DNA from: CBDBCU01 sp965203435
GTDB taxonomy: Bacteria > Chloroflexota > Dehalococcoidia > Lucifugimonadales > UBA3495
Assembly: GCA_965203435.1 (NCBI GenBank)
Contig: CBDBCU010000008.1
Coordinates: 372,001-436,000, forward strand
DNA length: 64,000 nt
Direction: 5' to 3'
The notes under the pieces are model-generated. The model searched no databases and had not been told where the DNA came from. It saw only the letters and a list, made by a program, of their open reading frames with translations. This document shows positions 8,147 to 15,707 of this stretch, piece after piece. A program made the position numbers and the translations under genes. Numbering within the stretch: the stretch's first letter is position 1; the number at the start of each line of letters is the position of its first letter.

Positions 8147-9070
8147 CTAATTCGGGACGACCTGCGGCGTCCAGGGCGTACCCCGGCGGGCGATGGCGTG
8201 CAAGTGCAGCAGCAACTTCCGCATGGCCGCCACCATCGCCACTTTGCCCGGCTTGCCCCGTTCCCGCAGGTGGTAATAAAACCGGCTCAGATCGTTGTCC
8301 TTCCGCCGCAGGGCGGTCAGCGTCGCCAGATACAAAGTCCGGCGCACGACCGCCCGCCCGCCCTTGATGGCCCGGTAGCCCTGCTGCTTGCCGCTGTCCT
8401 TAGGCCAGGGGGCCAAGCCGGCCAAGGCGGTCAGGCCCTTGCCGTCCCCCCGGCCCAGTTCCGGCAGCCAAGCCAGCAGGACGCCCGCGGTCTGGATCCC
8501 TACCCCGCGGACGCTGCAATACAGCTTTACCGCCGGGGCCAGGGCCTGGCTGCTTTCCAGCAGTTCCTTATACTGGCGATCCAGCTGCTCAATCTCCCGC
8601 TCCAGCCACTCCAGGTGCCGGAACAGGGAATCCTCTACCTCAAAGGACTTTTCCTGCTCCAGGCGATTGCGTTCCCGCACCCGCTCCTCCACCCGCGGCT
8701 GCCGGAGGGCCAGCAGTTCCTTGACCGTTTCCCGTTCCGGCTCCGGTTCCGGGGCCGGCTCCGGCTCCAGTTTCTCCCCGTAGCGGGCCAACAGGCGGGC
8801 GTCCAACGGGTCGGTCTTGGCCGCCTGGCCCATCGCCTTGGCGTAGGCCCGGGCCCGCCCCGGCGCGACCAGGCTGACCGCCCGCTCCGCCCGATGCAAG
8901 CGGAGCACCAAGCCCTTTTCGTAGCCGCCGGAGGGCTCGCAGACCACCAGATCCACTTTCCGCTGCTCCAGCCAGGCCAGCAGCTGCTGGCGGCCGGCCG
9001 GAGTGTTGGCGAACTCCTGATCCGCGCCGGTGCGGAGGGCCGCCACCAGGGTGGCTTTGCCCACATCCAC
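8147..9070 (-). CDS. IS110-family transposase, N-terminus out of frame
   Basis: Bridge-RNA-guided DEDD/serine recombinase type transposase. MDVGKATL carries the first catalytic Asp, KTDPLDARLLARY the later acidic motif, and the C-terminal domain has RGVGIQTAGVLL, LTALAGLAPWPKDSGK (catalytic Ser region) and RRTLYLATL. About 308 residues are readable from a GTG at 9070, short at the N-terminus. A far better start, ATG 9098 with GGGAGG upstream, lies in another frame (MAEQSKVV then P-G-W), so one base appears missing near 9074-9078. The copy may be inactive, or translated poorly from GTG, or the base is an assembly error. Confidence 0.85.
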   Translation of the reverse strand: MDVGKATLVAALRTGADQEFANTPAGRQQLLAWLEQRKVDLVVCEPSGGYEKGLVLRLHRAERAVSLVAPGRARAYAKAMGQAAKTDPLDARLLARYGEKLEPEPAPEPEPERETVKELLALRQPRVEERVRERNRLEQEKSFEVEDSLFRHLEWLEREIEQLDRQYKELLESSQALAPAVKLYCSVRGVGIQTAGVLLAWLPELGRGDGKGLTALAGLAPWPKDSGKQQGYRAIKGGRAVVRRTLYLATLTALRRKDNDLSRFYYHLRERGKPGKVAMVAAMRKLLLHLHAIARRGTPWTPQVVPN

Positions 9071-9300
9071 CCCGGTACTACCTTGCTTTGTTCCGCCATA
9101 GGTTGACCTCCCTTGATTTGAGGTTTAAGTTGTTAATCGGGTGGATTGACCCTCCCCACTGGCAAATCCGGGGTTCTGGCCCCAATCATCCGTTCGGAGC
9201 GGTCAATCCTGGGAGGCGTGGAGGTTGATCAGGGGAACGCTGTGCAGGGTGAACTGCTCAAGGTCAATCCTTGAGGCGTGGAGGTTGCCCTACTCCCGCA
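9071..9300 (-). mobile_element. IS110 left-end non-coding region, possible bridge RNA
   Basis: About 230 bases upstream of the transposase have no gene. They contain a near-duplicate GGTCAATCC..GAGGCGTGGAGGTTG block (about 9200 and 9262). In IS110-type elements the guide (bridge) RNA lies in this position, between the left end and the transposase. The element edges cannot be fixed because IS110 elements lack terminal inverted repeats. Confidence 0.4.
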
Positions 9301-9416
9301 CGGCGCCCTCCGGATAAGTTCCCGGAGCCGCCCAATGACGGTCGGCACCGCCCCCGCGCCCCTATCCGGCCAATCCGCCGGTTCTCCCGACTATTACAAC
9401 ATACCAATGACGGTGT

Positions 9417-9431
9417 GGGGGGGGGGGGGGG
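9417..9431. repeat. Poly-G tract of about 15 bases
   Basis: A run of roughly 15 G lies in the gap between the IS110 end and the PaREP1-like gene. It is outside any convincing reading frame. It is either a slippage-prone site or an assembly artefact. The rest of 9300-9600 shows a family A repeat at about 9476-9497 and otherwise nothing recognisable. Confidence 0.7.
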
Positions 9432-9623
9432 CAGTCTTTCCGCTCCTCCTGAACCGGCTGCACCCTTTCCGCTCCTCCTGAACATCGTTGAAGGATGGGA
9501 ACGGCGGCGGGAAGGACGGTTGCTAGGGGCAATTGCCCGGAAATTGCCGCCATACCCCCTTGCTGCCGCCGCCGTACCCGGTTACACTGAACCTATTATC
9601 CGCCTTGAACAGAGGAGTTGCTG

Positions 9624-10168
9624 ATGACGACCTTGCCTTTGGATACGGCCCCGGCCCCTCGCCGGATGAGGAAGCGGTTCGCAATGCGGGCATCTGCTAT
9701 GAGCTGCTGACCGCGGCCCGGGAGGAATTGACCGGCGGCGATTTGCTGCAAGCCTCGGAAAAGATTTGGGGCGCGACGGCCTTTGCGGTCAAGGCCGTCG
9801 CCGAAAAGCGCCGCTGGTTCAACGAAGCCGATTGGAAAATGCGCCGGGCCGCCGAAATCATCACCACCGAACTGGGACGGCTGGATGTTATGGGCTACTA
9901 TTCCCTGGCCCGGGACGCCCACTTTAACTTTTACCGCCACGAGTACGACGCGCGAACCTTGGGCATGGCCTTGGCGGCGGCCGCGGAACTGGTGGCGGCC
10001 CTAACGCCGACCCTGGCCGCCTACTACCAGCCCCCCTATGTGAACGAAACTACGGAAGCCCGGATCCGCTCCCTGGAACAGCCCACCAGCGACCCGGATC
10101 GGGATCGGCTTTCTAACGGCCGGCCGCCGATAGAGACGCGGCCGCCGGTAAAAGCGGCGGCCGGTTAA
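9624..10168 (+). CDS. PaREP1/HEPN-like protein, apparent N-terminal frameshift
   Basis: Related to the three tandem genes at 52883-54567: LLQASEKIWGATAFAVKAV matches their ALQASEEIWDAVASALKAV, which fits the PaREP1-type HEPN helical bundle. The downstream frame (9617 phase) is open to 10168, but the good start, ATG 9624 after GAGGAG encoding MTTLPLDTAP like MTTPSQEK in the paralogs, is in another frame. A one-base change between 9624 and 9672 would join them. So the gene may be frame-broken, or it starts from a weak codon such as TTG 9605. The C-terminal third is unlike the paralogs and Pro/Arg rich. Confidence 0.55.
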
Positions 10169-10246
10169 GCCGCGTGCCCTGGCCTTTGCCGGCGGAATTC
10201 CCCTACCGTCATTCCAGTGCCCTCTTACCGCCATTCCCGAACCCCT

Positions 10247-10347
10247 ACCGTCATTCCCGCGTAAGCGGGAATCCCGCGGCGGCTTGCCAAGACTGCGGCA
10301 TTATAAGGCAGTACCGTCGGGATTCCCGCTTACGCGGGAAGGACGGT
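10247..10347. repeat. Family B MITE-like repeat, copy 2
   Basis: Full 101-bp unit; core TTGCCAAGACTGCGGCATTA in the reverse sense relative to the copies at 14485 and 22801. Confidence 0.85.
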
Positions 10348-10392
10348 AGAAGGCGGCATTGCCCGGCAGGATGATGGTCGGGCAATGCCGCC

Positions 10393-10434
10393 TTTTGCCG
10401 TCCTTCCCGGCTTTGCCGGGAAAGGACGGCAAAA
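10393..10434 (-). terminator. Terminator of IPWDC paralog 2
   Basis: TTTTGCCGTCCTTCCCGG and CCGGGAAAGGACGGCAAAA form a long stem with a TTTG loop and flanking T/A runs, 25 bases beyond the minus-strand gene end at 10460. It can work in both directions. Confidence 0.7.
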
Positions 10435-10459
10435 AGGTTTCCGTCAGGACAACCGCCCG

Positions 10460-11440
10460 TTACCCCCCGGACGGCGGCGTGTAGCGGCCCACGCAGCGGA
10501 CCTCGTATAACACTATCCGGTACGCGCGATACACGTACGGGGAAGTGTTGACCACTACCCGCGTCAGGGTGTAGGGAACGCCGGAATCGTTGGCGAGGTA
10601 CCACCACCGGATCCGGATGGGCCGGCGGTAGCCCAGGGCTCGGCACTCCGCCGTAGCGCTATCCACCTCGAAACTTCCCCTTACAGTCCGTTCATTAGGG
10701 TCCTCCCCATTGCCGTTCCGGATCCAGTTGACGATCTGGGCGTCGGTCACCGCATAGGCCGCCCGGGCATTGGTCTGCGCCGCGCTCCTGGCGCTTGCCG
10801 AACCGCCGTTGGGGCCATAAGCGCGGATATAGGCATTCGCATCATCCGCCGGGGTATCTATCCGGTTGCCATTAATATGAGTGGAACCCTGACCGGTGCC
10901 GATGATCAGATAACCGGTGCGCGGACCGCTTTGAGCATTGCCGCCGTCCGCGAGAAATCGCCGATACTCCAGGGTGCTTCCCGGATACGCCTGGTTATAC
11001 ACCAGGTCCAGGTAGGGCTCTTTCTTGCGGCGGCGTTTCTTTTTCTCCCGGGGAAACTCAAAGATGCGGTCGAGGCTGATGCCGGTGATGCCGGATTCGC
11101 CATCAGTCAGCCAACCCTCCTGGGCGGCGATGAAACCCCGGAACTGGCCGCGTTCCCCGAAATATACGGTGTCATCCCGTTCATTGCGGTCGCGCCCGGC
11201 CGCCCAGGTTTCGGCCTTGGCAAAGGTGTCGGACTGGTCAATGCCGCAGTAGAGGGTCTTGCCCCGGTTCTCGGCCAAGGATTCCAGGATGGCCGTGGTG
11301 CGGTCGTCGTGGGCAAAGGCTTGCCAATCGGCGCAGTCCCAGGGGATGGACCGGGCGGCTTGGGTAATGCCATACCCGGCCCCCATTAGCAGGAAAAGAA
11401 GGACGCCCGTGATGAAAACCTGGGGAAAGAACTTGGGCAT
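10460..11440 (-). CDS. Membrane-anchored IPWDC-family protein, paralog 2
   Basis: Unknown function; 326 residues. N-terminal anchor (about res 8-25), then the conserved domain to about residue 130 (SIPWDCADW, TLYCGIDQSDTF, GERGQFRGF) and a basic hinge KKKRRRKKE. The C-terminal 190 residues are Gly/Asn/Ala rich and unlike paralog 1, but keep a CRALGYRRPIRIRWWY block and a final VRCVGR, both resembling paralog 3. ATG 11440 is chosen from GGGAGG upstream and alignment to the other two. The conserved/variable boundary suggests domain exchange. A toxin, adhesin or surface antigen are all possible; none is demonstrated. Confidence 0.75.
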   Translation of the reverse strand: MPKFFPQVFITGVLLFLLMGAGYGITQAARSIPWDCADWQAFAHDDRTTAILESLAENRGKTLYCGIDQSDTFAKAETWAAGRDRNERDDTVYFGERGQFRGFIAAQEGWLTDGESGITGISLDRIFEFPREKKKRRRKKEPYLDLVYNQAYPGSTLEYRRFLADGGNAQSGPRTGYLIIGTGQGSTHINGNRIDTPADDANAYIRAYGPNGGSASARSAAQTNARAAYAVTDAQIVNWIRNGNGEDPNERTVRGSFEVDSATAECRALGYRRPIRIRWWYLANDSGVPYTLTRVVVNTSPYVYRAYRIVLYEVRCVGRYTPPSGG

Positions 11441-11470
11441 AAGGGAACCTCCCAAGAGGCCCCAAAACAA

Positions 11471-11544
11471 GTCAGGGCCGAATCGCCTTGGCGATTCGGC
11501 CCTGACTTGCGTTTATTCTATACCACAGGTTTGGGGAATTGCAA
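11471..11544 (-). promoter_or_regulatory. Promoter and hairpin leader of IPWDC paralog 2
   Basis: Same block as at 7761-7834: TTGCAA (11544-11539), TATAGAAT (11522-11515), then a 17-bp stem (11506-11490 with 11487-11471), U-rich stretch and GGGAGG. It is almost identical to the paralog 1 leader, so it reflects recent duplication. Confidence 0.6.
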
Positions 11545-11589
11545 GGGGGGTGAGGGGGGAATTCGAAAAATTTTATTTTTGCCATCCTT

Positions 11590-11720
11590 ACGGATTAAAA
11601 CATGGATATACAGGATTAACAGGATTCTTATATCTGCCGGGAACGGTTATTGACCGCCAGTACCGTTCTAATCCGATACAAAAATCCTGTCTATCCTGTA
11701 TATCCATGTTTTAATCCGGA
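11590..11720. repeat. Long inverted repeat (family C)
   Basis: CGGATTAAAACATGGATATA and its complement at the other end flank a centre with GGGAACGGTTATTGACC and CAGTACCGTTCTAATC. A half copy lies at 12711-12763 and a full relative at 35751-35863. It fills the gap between the IPWDC gene and higA. Confidence 0.75.
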
Positions 11721-11736
11721 TTCCCGGCGGCCGGGT

Positions 11737-12111
11737 TCAGCCGGCGGCGGCCACTTCCTCAGCCGGGGCGGCCAGTCCCTCCGGCTCCTCCGGTTCGGGA
11801 AAACTTTCCCACTCCAGCGGATGGATTCGTTCCAGGACGGCTGCCTCGGCGCGTTGGGCGTGGTACATATCCCACACCATTTGGCCGTTCAGCCAGAAAT
11901 CGGGGCTGGTGCCAACATACTTGGCAATGCGATAAGCGATGCCGGCCGTTACCCGTTCCTGGCCGTTGAGGATTGCGCCGGCCTGCGGCTCCGGCAGTTC
12001 TACGGCGACGGCGAACTGGGCGACGGTTATAGCCAGGGGCTGCAAGTAATGCTTCCGCAGCATTACCCCCGGATGGGTGGGTTCCCGGTGGGTGGGTATC
12101 AGCCGAGGCAT
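11737..12111 (-). CDS. higA: HigA-family antitoxin
   Basis: Antitoxin with an XRE-type helix-turn-helix, 124 residues. THPGVMLRKHYLQPLAITV followed by FAVAVELPEPQAGAILNG is the HigA HTH pattern (THPGE..L.E..). The C-terminal 30 residues are an acidic Pro/Glu/Ala tail. It follows the toxin gene by 32 bases on the same strand, in the toxin-first order usual for higBA. It is expected to bind and mask HigB and to repress the operon from the palindrome near 12446. Confidence 0.85.
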   Translation of the reverse strand: MPRLIPTHREPTHPGVMLRKHYLQPLAITVAQFAVAVELPEPQAGAILNGQERVTAGIAYRIAKYVGTSPDFWLNGQMVWDMYHAQRAEAAVLERIHPLEWESFPEPEEPEGLAAPAEEVAAAG

Positions 12112-12143
12112 AACGGCTACTCCTGGCGGCGGATAAGGCCGGG

Positions 12144-12440
12144 CTAGCGGTGATAATCAGCGATTTCTACAGCGCTGACGCGGCCCGGATTCCAGACAAA
12201 ACAGATGCGATACCGGCGGTTAATGCGGATACTGTGCTGGCCGCGCCGGTCGCCGCTCAAGGCTTCCAGCCGATTGCCCGGAGGATTGCTCAGCTCGTTC
12301 AGGTTGTCGGCCGAGTTAAGGGTATCCAGCAGGTCGGCGGCCAGGGAATGGAGCGGCCGGGGACAGGTACGCCGGGCGGCGGCACTGTTGACGCCGTGGA
12401 AAATATCCGCAGTCCCCTGGTCGGCAAAATCCGCAATCAC
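12144..12440 (-). CDS. higB: HigB-family toxin
   Basis: RelE-superfamily ribosome-dependent mRNA interferase, 98 residues from a GTG start at 12440. Family motifs: FHGVNSAAARR, PGNRLEALSGDRRGQHSIRIN, RRYRICFVWNPG and a C-terminal VEIADYHR. The length is close to the family norm (about 92). The basic catalytic-type residues in RINRRYRI are intact, so it looks functional. Partner antitoxin is 32 bases downstream. Confidence 0.88.
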   Translation of the reverse strand: MIADFADQGTADIFHGVNSAAARRTCPRPLHSLAADLLDTLNSADNLNELSNPPGNRLEALSGDRRGQHSIRINRRYRICFVWNPGRVSAVEIADYHR

Positions 12441-12445
12441 CCGGA

Positions 12446-12455
12446 TATGTTAACA
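12446..12455. promoter_or_regulatory. Palindrome ATGTTAACAT, candidate higBA operator
   Basis: A perfect 10-bp palindrome lies about six bases upstream of the higB start codon, where HigA autorepression would be expected. Function is inferred from position only. Confidence 0.35.
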
Positions 12456-12600
12456 TCGCGGCGGGGGGCTGTCAACCGGTTAGGGCCGGCTCCGGATTCC
12501 TTGGCAAGACTTTCCGATGCGGCGGCGGGCCATCCTGCAACAAGTTCAGGATGACCCTTCAACGGGTTCAGGGTGAGCGGAAAGGAGTTGGCGCCCTGCA

Positions 12601-12701
12601 ACCTTCCTTCCCGCGTAAGCGGGAATCCCGCGGTGGCTTGCCAAGACTGCGGCGGCATAAGGCAGTACCGTCGGGATTCCCGCTTACGCGGGAATGACGG
12701 T
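12601..12701. repeat. Family B MITE-like repeat, copy 3
   Basis: 101 bp, core TTGCCAAGACTGCGGCGGCA. The 12441-12808 gap also holds two family A half repeats (12530-12575) and a half family C repeat (12711-12763). Confidence 0.85.
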
Positions 12702-12808
12702 GGGGGTGCCGCCAGTACCGTTCTAATCCGATACAAAAATCCTGTCTATCCTGTATATCCATGTTTGAATCCGCAAAATCTGTTACAATGGTACTATCCT
12801 CTTTCAGG

Positions 12809-13393
12809 ATGGCTGCCTTGAAATCCTTGCCGATTATTGCTTTTGCCTTGACTTTGGGCCTGGCCCTGCTGCTGCTGTTGCCGCCGTACGGGGCGGCGAT
12901 CCTATCCGCCCAATCGGATCCGGACGACCCCAAGCTGCTGATTAAGCGGGTTACGACCGGCGGCTATGATGTGGCGGTGGCGGGGGAAGCCTCTAACCTG
13001 TCTTTGGGCAGCGCCCAGTTCAGCGTTACCCTGCGGCACGCCGCCAGCGGCCAGCCCATTACCGATGCCCAGGTGCGAATCCATACCCGCCATCTGATTG
13101 CGGAGGAAACCGGCTGGGCCACGGCGCTCAGCGTTCCGGCCCGGCCGGAGGAATATCGCGCTCGGATGAAACTGGAATATCCCGGCCCCTGGCAGGTCAG
13201 CGTGGCGGTGGACGGGCCGCTGGGGCCGACCGAAACGGCGATTGGCCCCATCACCGTCCCGGAACCCCGCCAGTATGTGGTTGGCACCCTGGTATTCGCC
13301 GGGGTCAGCGTAATCCTGCTGTTCATCACCGGCTATGTAATCTGGGACATCCGCCGCGCCCAACGGCGGCGGGAGGCGGCCAATGCCGGCTGA
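12809..13393 (+). CDS. FixH/YtkA-like secreted membrane protein
   Basis: Likely helper in cytochrome oxidase biogenesis or copper handling. The 194-residue product has a signal/anchor helix (res 8-31), an external beta-rich domain with a YtkA/FixH-like layout (SLGSAQFSVTLRHAASGQPI, then PARPEEYRARMKLEYPGPWQVSVAV), and a second membrane helix near residues 158-180 with a basic cytoplasmic tail. ATG 12809 is chosen because the signal peptide begins there; ATG 12788 is an alternative just after a TTACAAT-like -10. It overlaps ctaG by 11 bases, which supports a shared role. Confidence 0.65.
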   Translation: MAALKSLPIIAFALTLGLALLLLLPPYGAAILSAQSDPDDPKLLIKRVTTGGYDVAVAGEASNLSLGSAQFSVTLRHAASGQPITDAQVRIHTRHLIAEETGWATALSVPARPEEYRARMKLEYPGPWQVSVAVDGPLGPTETAIGPITVPEPRQYVVGTLVFAGVSVILLFITGYVIWDIRRAQRRREAANAG

Positions 13394-14438
13394 AAATCCT
13401 TTCCCGCCTGCCAACAAGGGGCTATCCAAGTTTCCGCTCATCCGGCAACTGCTTATCTTTCCGCTCATCCTGAACTTGTTGAAGGATGGATGGGGAAAGC
13501 GGCCCCTCCTGCCCTGGCTGCTGCCCGCCCTGGTTTTGCTGGGGATATGGCAGTTTTTGACCGCCATTCCGGTAGCTTATGCCCATGGCGGCGTGGCCCC
13601 GGGGGATAACCTGTGGGCCGCCTGGAATACCACCAATCCCCTGCCGACCCTGGCGCTGTTTCTGGCGGCCCTGCTCTATGTCAACGGCCTGGGCAAATGG
13701 GATAAGCCCAGCCATCCCATCAACGCCTGGCAAAAGGGTTCGTTCTTTGCCGGGATCTTGGTGCTTTTCCTGGCCCTGCAATCGCCCCTGGATCCCCTGG
13801 CCGAGCATTACTTCTTTGTCCACCAGGTTCAGCATCTGCTGCTGCGGATGGTCGGGCCGCTGCTGGTATTGCTGGGCGCGCCCTTGACGCCGATGCTACG
13901 GGGATTGCCCTTGTGGTTGCGGCAGGGCGCGGTTCGTCCGTTGGTGCGGCAACCCTGGGTACGGCAGGGCTATCAGTACCTGACCAATCCGGTGGCGGCC
14001 GTAGCCCTGTTTCTGGTCGCCCTCTACTTCTGGCAGGTGCCGGGATTGCACGATTTGGCGGTCCGCAACGACTATGTCCACGAAGTGATGCACTTTACCA
14101 TGCTCTTTACCGGTTTCCTGTTCTGGTGGCTGGTCATTGACCCCAAGCCGCATCGTTCCCGGCTGCATTACGGCTTGCGGGTGCTGTATCTGGGCTTGAT
14201 TGTGCTGCCCAACACCGTGCTGGGGGCGGGCATCACCTTTGCCCGGGGGCTGCTCTACCAATCCTATGCCGAAGTGGAACAGCCCATTTTTCTGGATGCC
14301 CTGGTGGATCAGCAGTTGGGCGGCCTGTTCCTGTGGGTTATCGGCGATATGATGAGCATCATCGCCGCCGGCATAGTGATGATAATGTGGTATCAGCGGG
14401 AACAGGAAAAGGAACGGCTGGAGGCGGCGGGGGGGTAG
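13383..14438 (+). CDS. ctaG: CtaG-like cytochrome c oxidase assembly protein
   Basis: Multi-pass membrane protein of the caa3-type CtaG family, needed for assembly of the CuA/CuB oxidase. About seven helices follow an external loop; conserved His motifs include FFVHQVQHLLLRM, VHEVMHFTMLF and a final VIGDMMS. Residues 26-36 (FPLILNLLKDG) are the translation of a 24-bp family A repeat inserted in frame in the N-terminal region (13469-13492), an insertion I would not expect in relatives. The gene overlaps its upstream neighbour by 11 bases. The start could be later, after the repeat, but no better ribosome site is seen. Confidence 0.85.
   Translation: MPAENPFPPANKGLSKFPLIRQLLIFPLILNLLKDGWGKRPLLPWLLPALVLLGIWQFLTAIPVAYAHGGVAPGDNLWAAWNTTNPLPTLALFLAALLYVNGLGKWDKPSHPINAWQKGSFFAGILVLFLALQSPLDPLAEHYFFVHQVQHLLLRMVGPLLVLLGAPLTPMLRGLPLWLRQGAVRPLVRQPWVRQGYQYLTNPVAAVALFLVALYFWQVPGLHDLAVRNDYVHEVMHFTMLFTGFLFWWLVIDPKPHRSRLHYGLRVLYLGLIVLPNTVLGAGITFARGLLYQSYAEVEQPIFLDALVDQQLGGLFLWVIGDMMSIIAAGIVMIMWYQREQEKERLEAAGG
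13469..13492. repeat. Family A repeat inside ctaG
   Basis: CGCTCATCCTGAACTTGTTG plus AAGGATGG matches the intergenic family A units (for example 15577, 38467, 60250) exactly in its core but lies inside the reading frame. Confidence 0.85.
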
Positions 14439-14484
14439 GGATTGCCGGGCGGCCGGCGCAACCGTCATTCCCGCCGGCTTTTCA

Positions 14485-14586
14485 ACCGTCCTTCCCGCGT
14501 AAGCGGGAATCCCGAACGGCGCTGCCTTATAATGCCGCATACTTGCCAAGCAACCACGGGATTCCCGCTTACGCGGGAATGACGGT
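14485..14586. repeat. Family B MITE-like repeat, copy 4
   Basis: Core CTGCCTTATAATGCCGCATA. The rest of the 340-base gap before the nucleotidyltransferase gene contains short GGGAATGACGGTAG fragments and no gene. Confidence 0.85.
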
Positions 14587-14779
14587 AGGGGGACCGGGAA
14601 TGACGGTAGCAAAGTGGCGTGAGGGACGGTAGAGAGGGGCGGGAATGACGGTAGGATAGGTTGTCCGGTATGGGATCTAACCCCGCCTTGCCGCGCCCAT
14701 TGACTACCCGCCCCCAACCCCCTAACATAGCATCAGCCGCCAGCCCCCGCCCGTTGACGCAAAGTCAGGAGAATCCCTT

Positions 14780-15562
14780 ATGTCCCGGAACAAATGCGAC
14801 CCCCGCGCCCTCAAAGTCGCCCGGGAACTGCACCGGAGCGAGCAGCCGGAGCTGACCATCCTGTTCGGCTCCCGGGCCCGCGGCGATTACCGGGAATATG
14901 TTTCCGACATTGACATTATGCTGGTGCAGGCGGAGCGGCCGTCTAGGGAGCAGCAGTGCCGGGTGGAACGGGCGGCGTTGGCGGCGGCGGAACGCTTTTG
15001 CGGCCGCCCGGTGCCGGTGCAGGTGGTCTGGAAAACCTCCCTAGAGTTTGACCGGATGCGGCGCACCCTCAACGACGTGGTAGTCCACGCCCTGCGCGAT
15101 GGAGTCATTATGCCCCCGGAACAGGAAAACCGCCGGCAGTCGGATACGGACGACCATTCTTATGAATGGAGCATTACGGATGAACGGGTCCGCCACGCCG
15201 AAATGCACCTTTTCGGTTTCAACGGAATGATTGGGATTGACGCTCCCGACGACCTGATCGGGCAGCAGGCCCACGCGGCGATGGAACACGCCCTTAAAGC
15301 CCTGATTTCGGCCAGCGGCCGCAGCTACCAGCACGTTCACAACATTCATATCCTCACCCGGGACGCCCTGGCGGCCGATCCGGACTTTCCCTTTGCCCAA
15401 GGCATCGACGGCGGCATCTATAATCAGTACGCCGGCCGGGACGAATACGACCCCACGGAAAATCCCATATCCCACATTCCCGGCTATCGGGAAACGGTCA
15501 ATGGGGATGTGACGGCCCTCCTGAACCGGGTGCGGGAAATCCGCAGTGGGAATGGGGACTAA
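14780..15562 (+). CDS. MNT-type nucleotidyltransferase fused to a HEPN domain
   Basis: Minimal nucleotidyltransferase joined to HEPN in one 260-residue chain; in most genomes these are two proteins forming a MNT/HEPN toxin-antitoxin pair. LFGSRARGDYREYVSDIDIM (res 28-47) gives the GS signature and the DxD metal site (D43, D45). Residues from about 165 form the HEPN bundle (QQAHAAMEHALKALISASGR) with a GRSYQHVHNIHIL segment holding the R/H pair expected of the RNase site. ATG 14780 follows AGGAGAATCCCTT. In two-gene systems the MNT AMPylates the HEPN toxin; whether the fusion is regulated in cis is unknown. Confidence 0.75.
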   Translation: MSRNKCDPRALKVARELHRSEQPELTILFGSRARGDYREYVSDIDIMLVQAERPSREQQCRVERAALAAAERFCGRPVPVQVVWKTSLEFDRMRRTLNDVVVHALRDGVIMPPEQENRRQSDTDDHSYEWSITDERVRHAEMHLFGFNGMIGIDAPDDLIGQQAHAAMEHALKALISASGRSYQHVHNIHILTRDALAADPDFPFAQGIDGGIYNQYAGRDEYDPTENPISHIPGYRETVNGDVTALLNRVREIRSGNGD

Positions 15563-15576
15563 CCCGGCATTATTCC

Positions 15577-15675
15577 GCTCATCCTGAACTTGTTGAAGGA
15601 TGGATGTCTAATAACAGGGCGGAATAATGCCCGGCAAGCAACGGGGTCATCCTTCAACCAGTTCAGGATGAGCGG
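15577..15675. repeat. Pair of family A repeats in inverted order
   Basis: CGCTCATCCTGAACTTGTTG (15579) and its complement form (15647-15672) bracket the short gap ahead of the permease gene. They could form a hairpin in the mRNA. Confidence 0.7.
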
Positions 15676-15707
15676 AAAAAAGTTGACAGCGACGGCCAAG
15701 GGGGCGG

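Noticed and set aside
8198..9106. Long plus-strand open frame opposite the IS110 transposase
   Set aside because: It is Gln/Arg/Pro-rich and is the complement of the transposase, with no ribosome site or known domain. The same applies to other long antisense frames opposite purL, the GT-C genes and the ABC genes, a result of high GC content.
9417..9431. Poly-G tract as a phase-variation switch
   Set aside because: It is not within or just before a convincing gene, and may be an assembly error.
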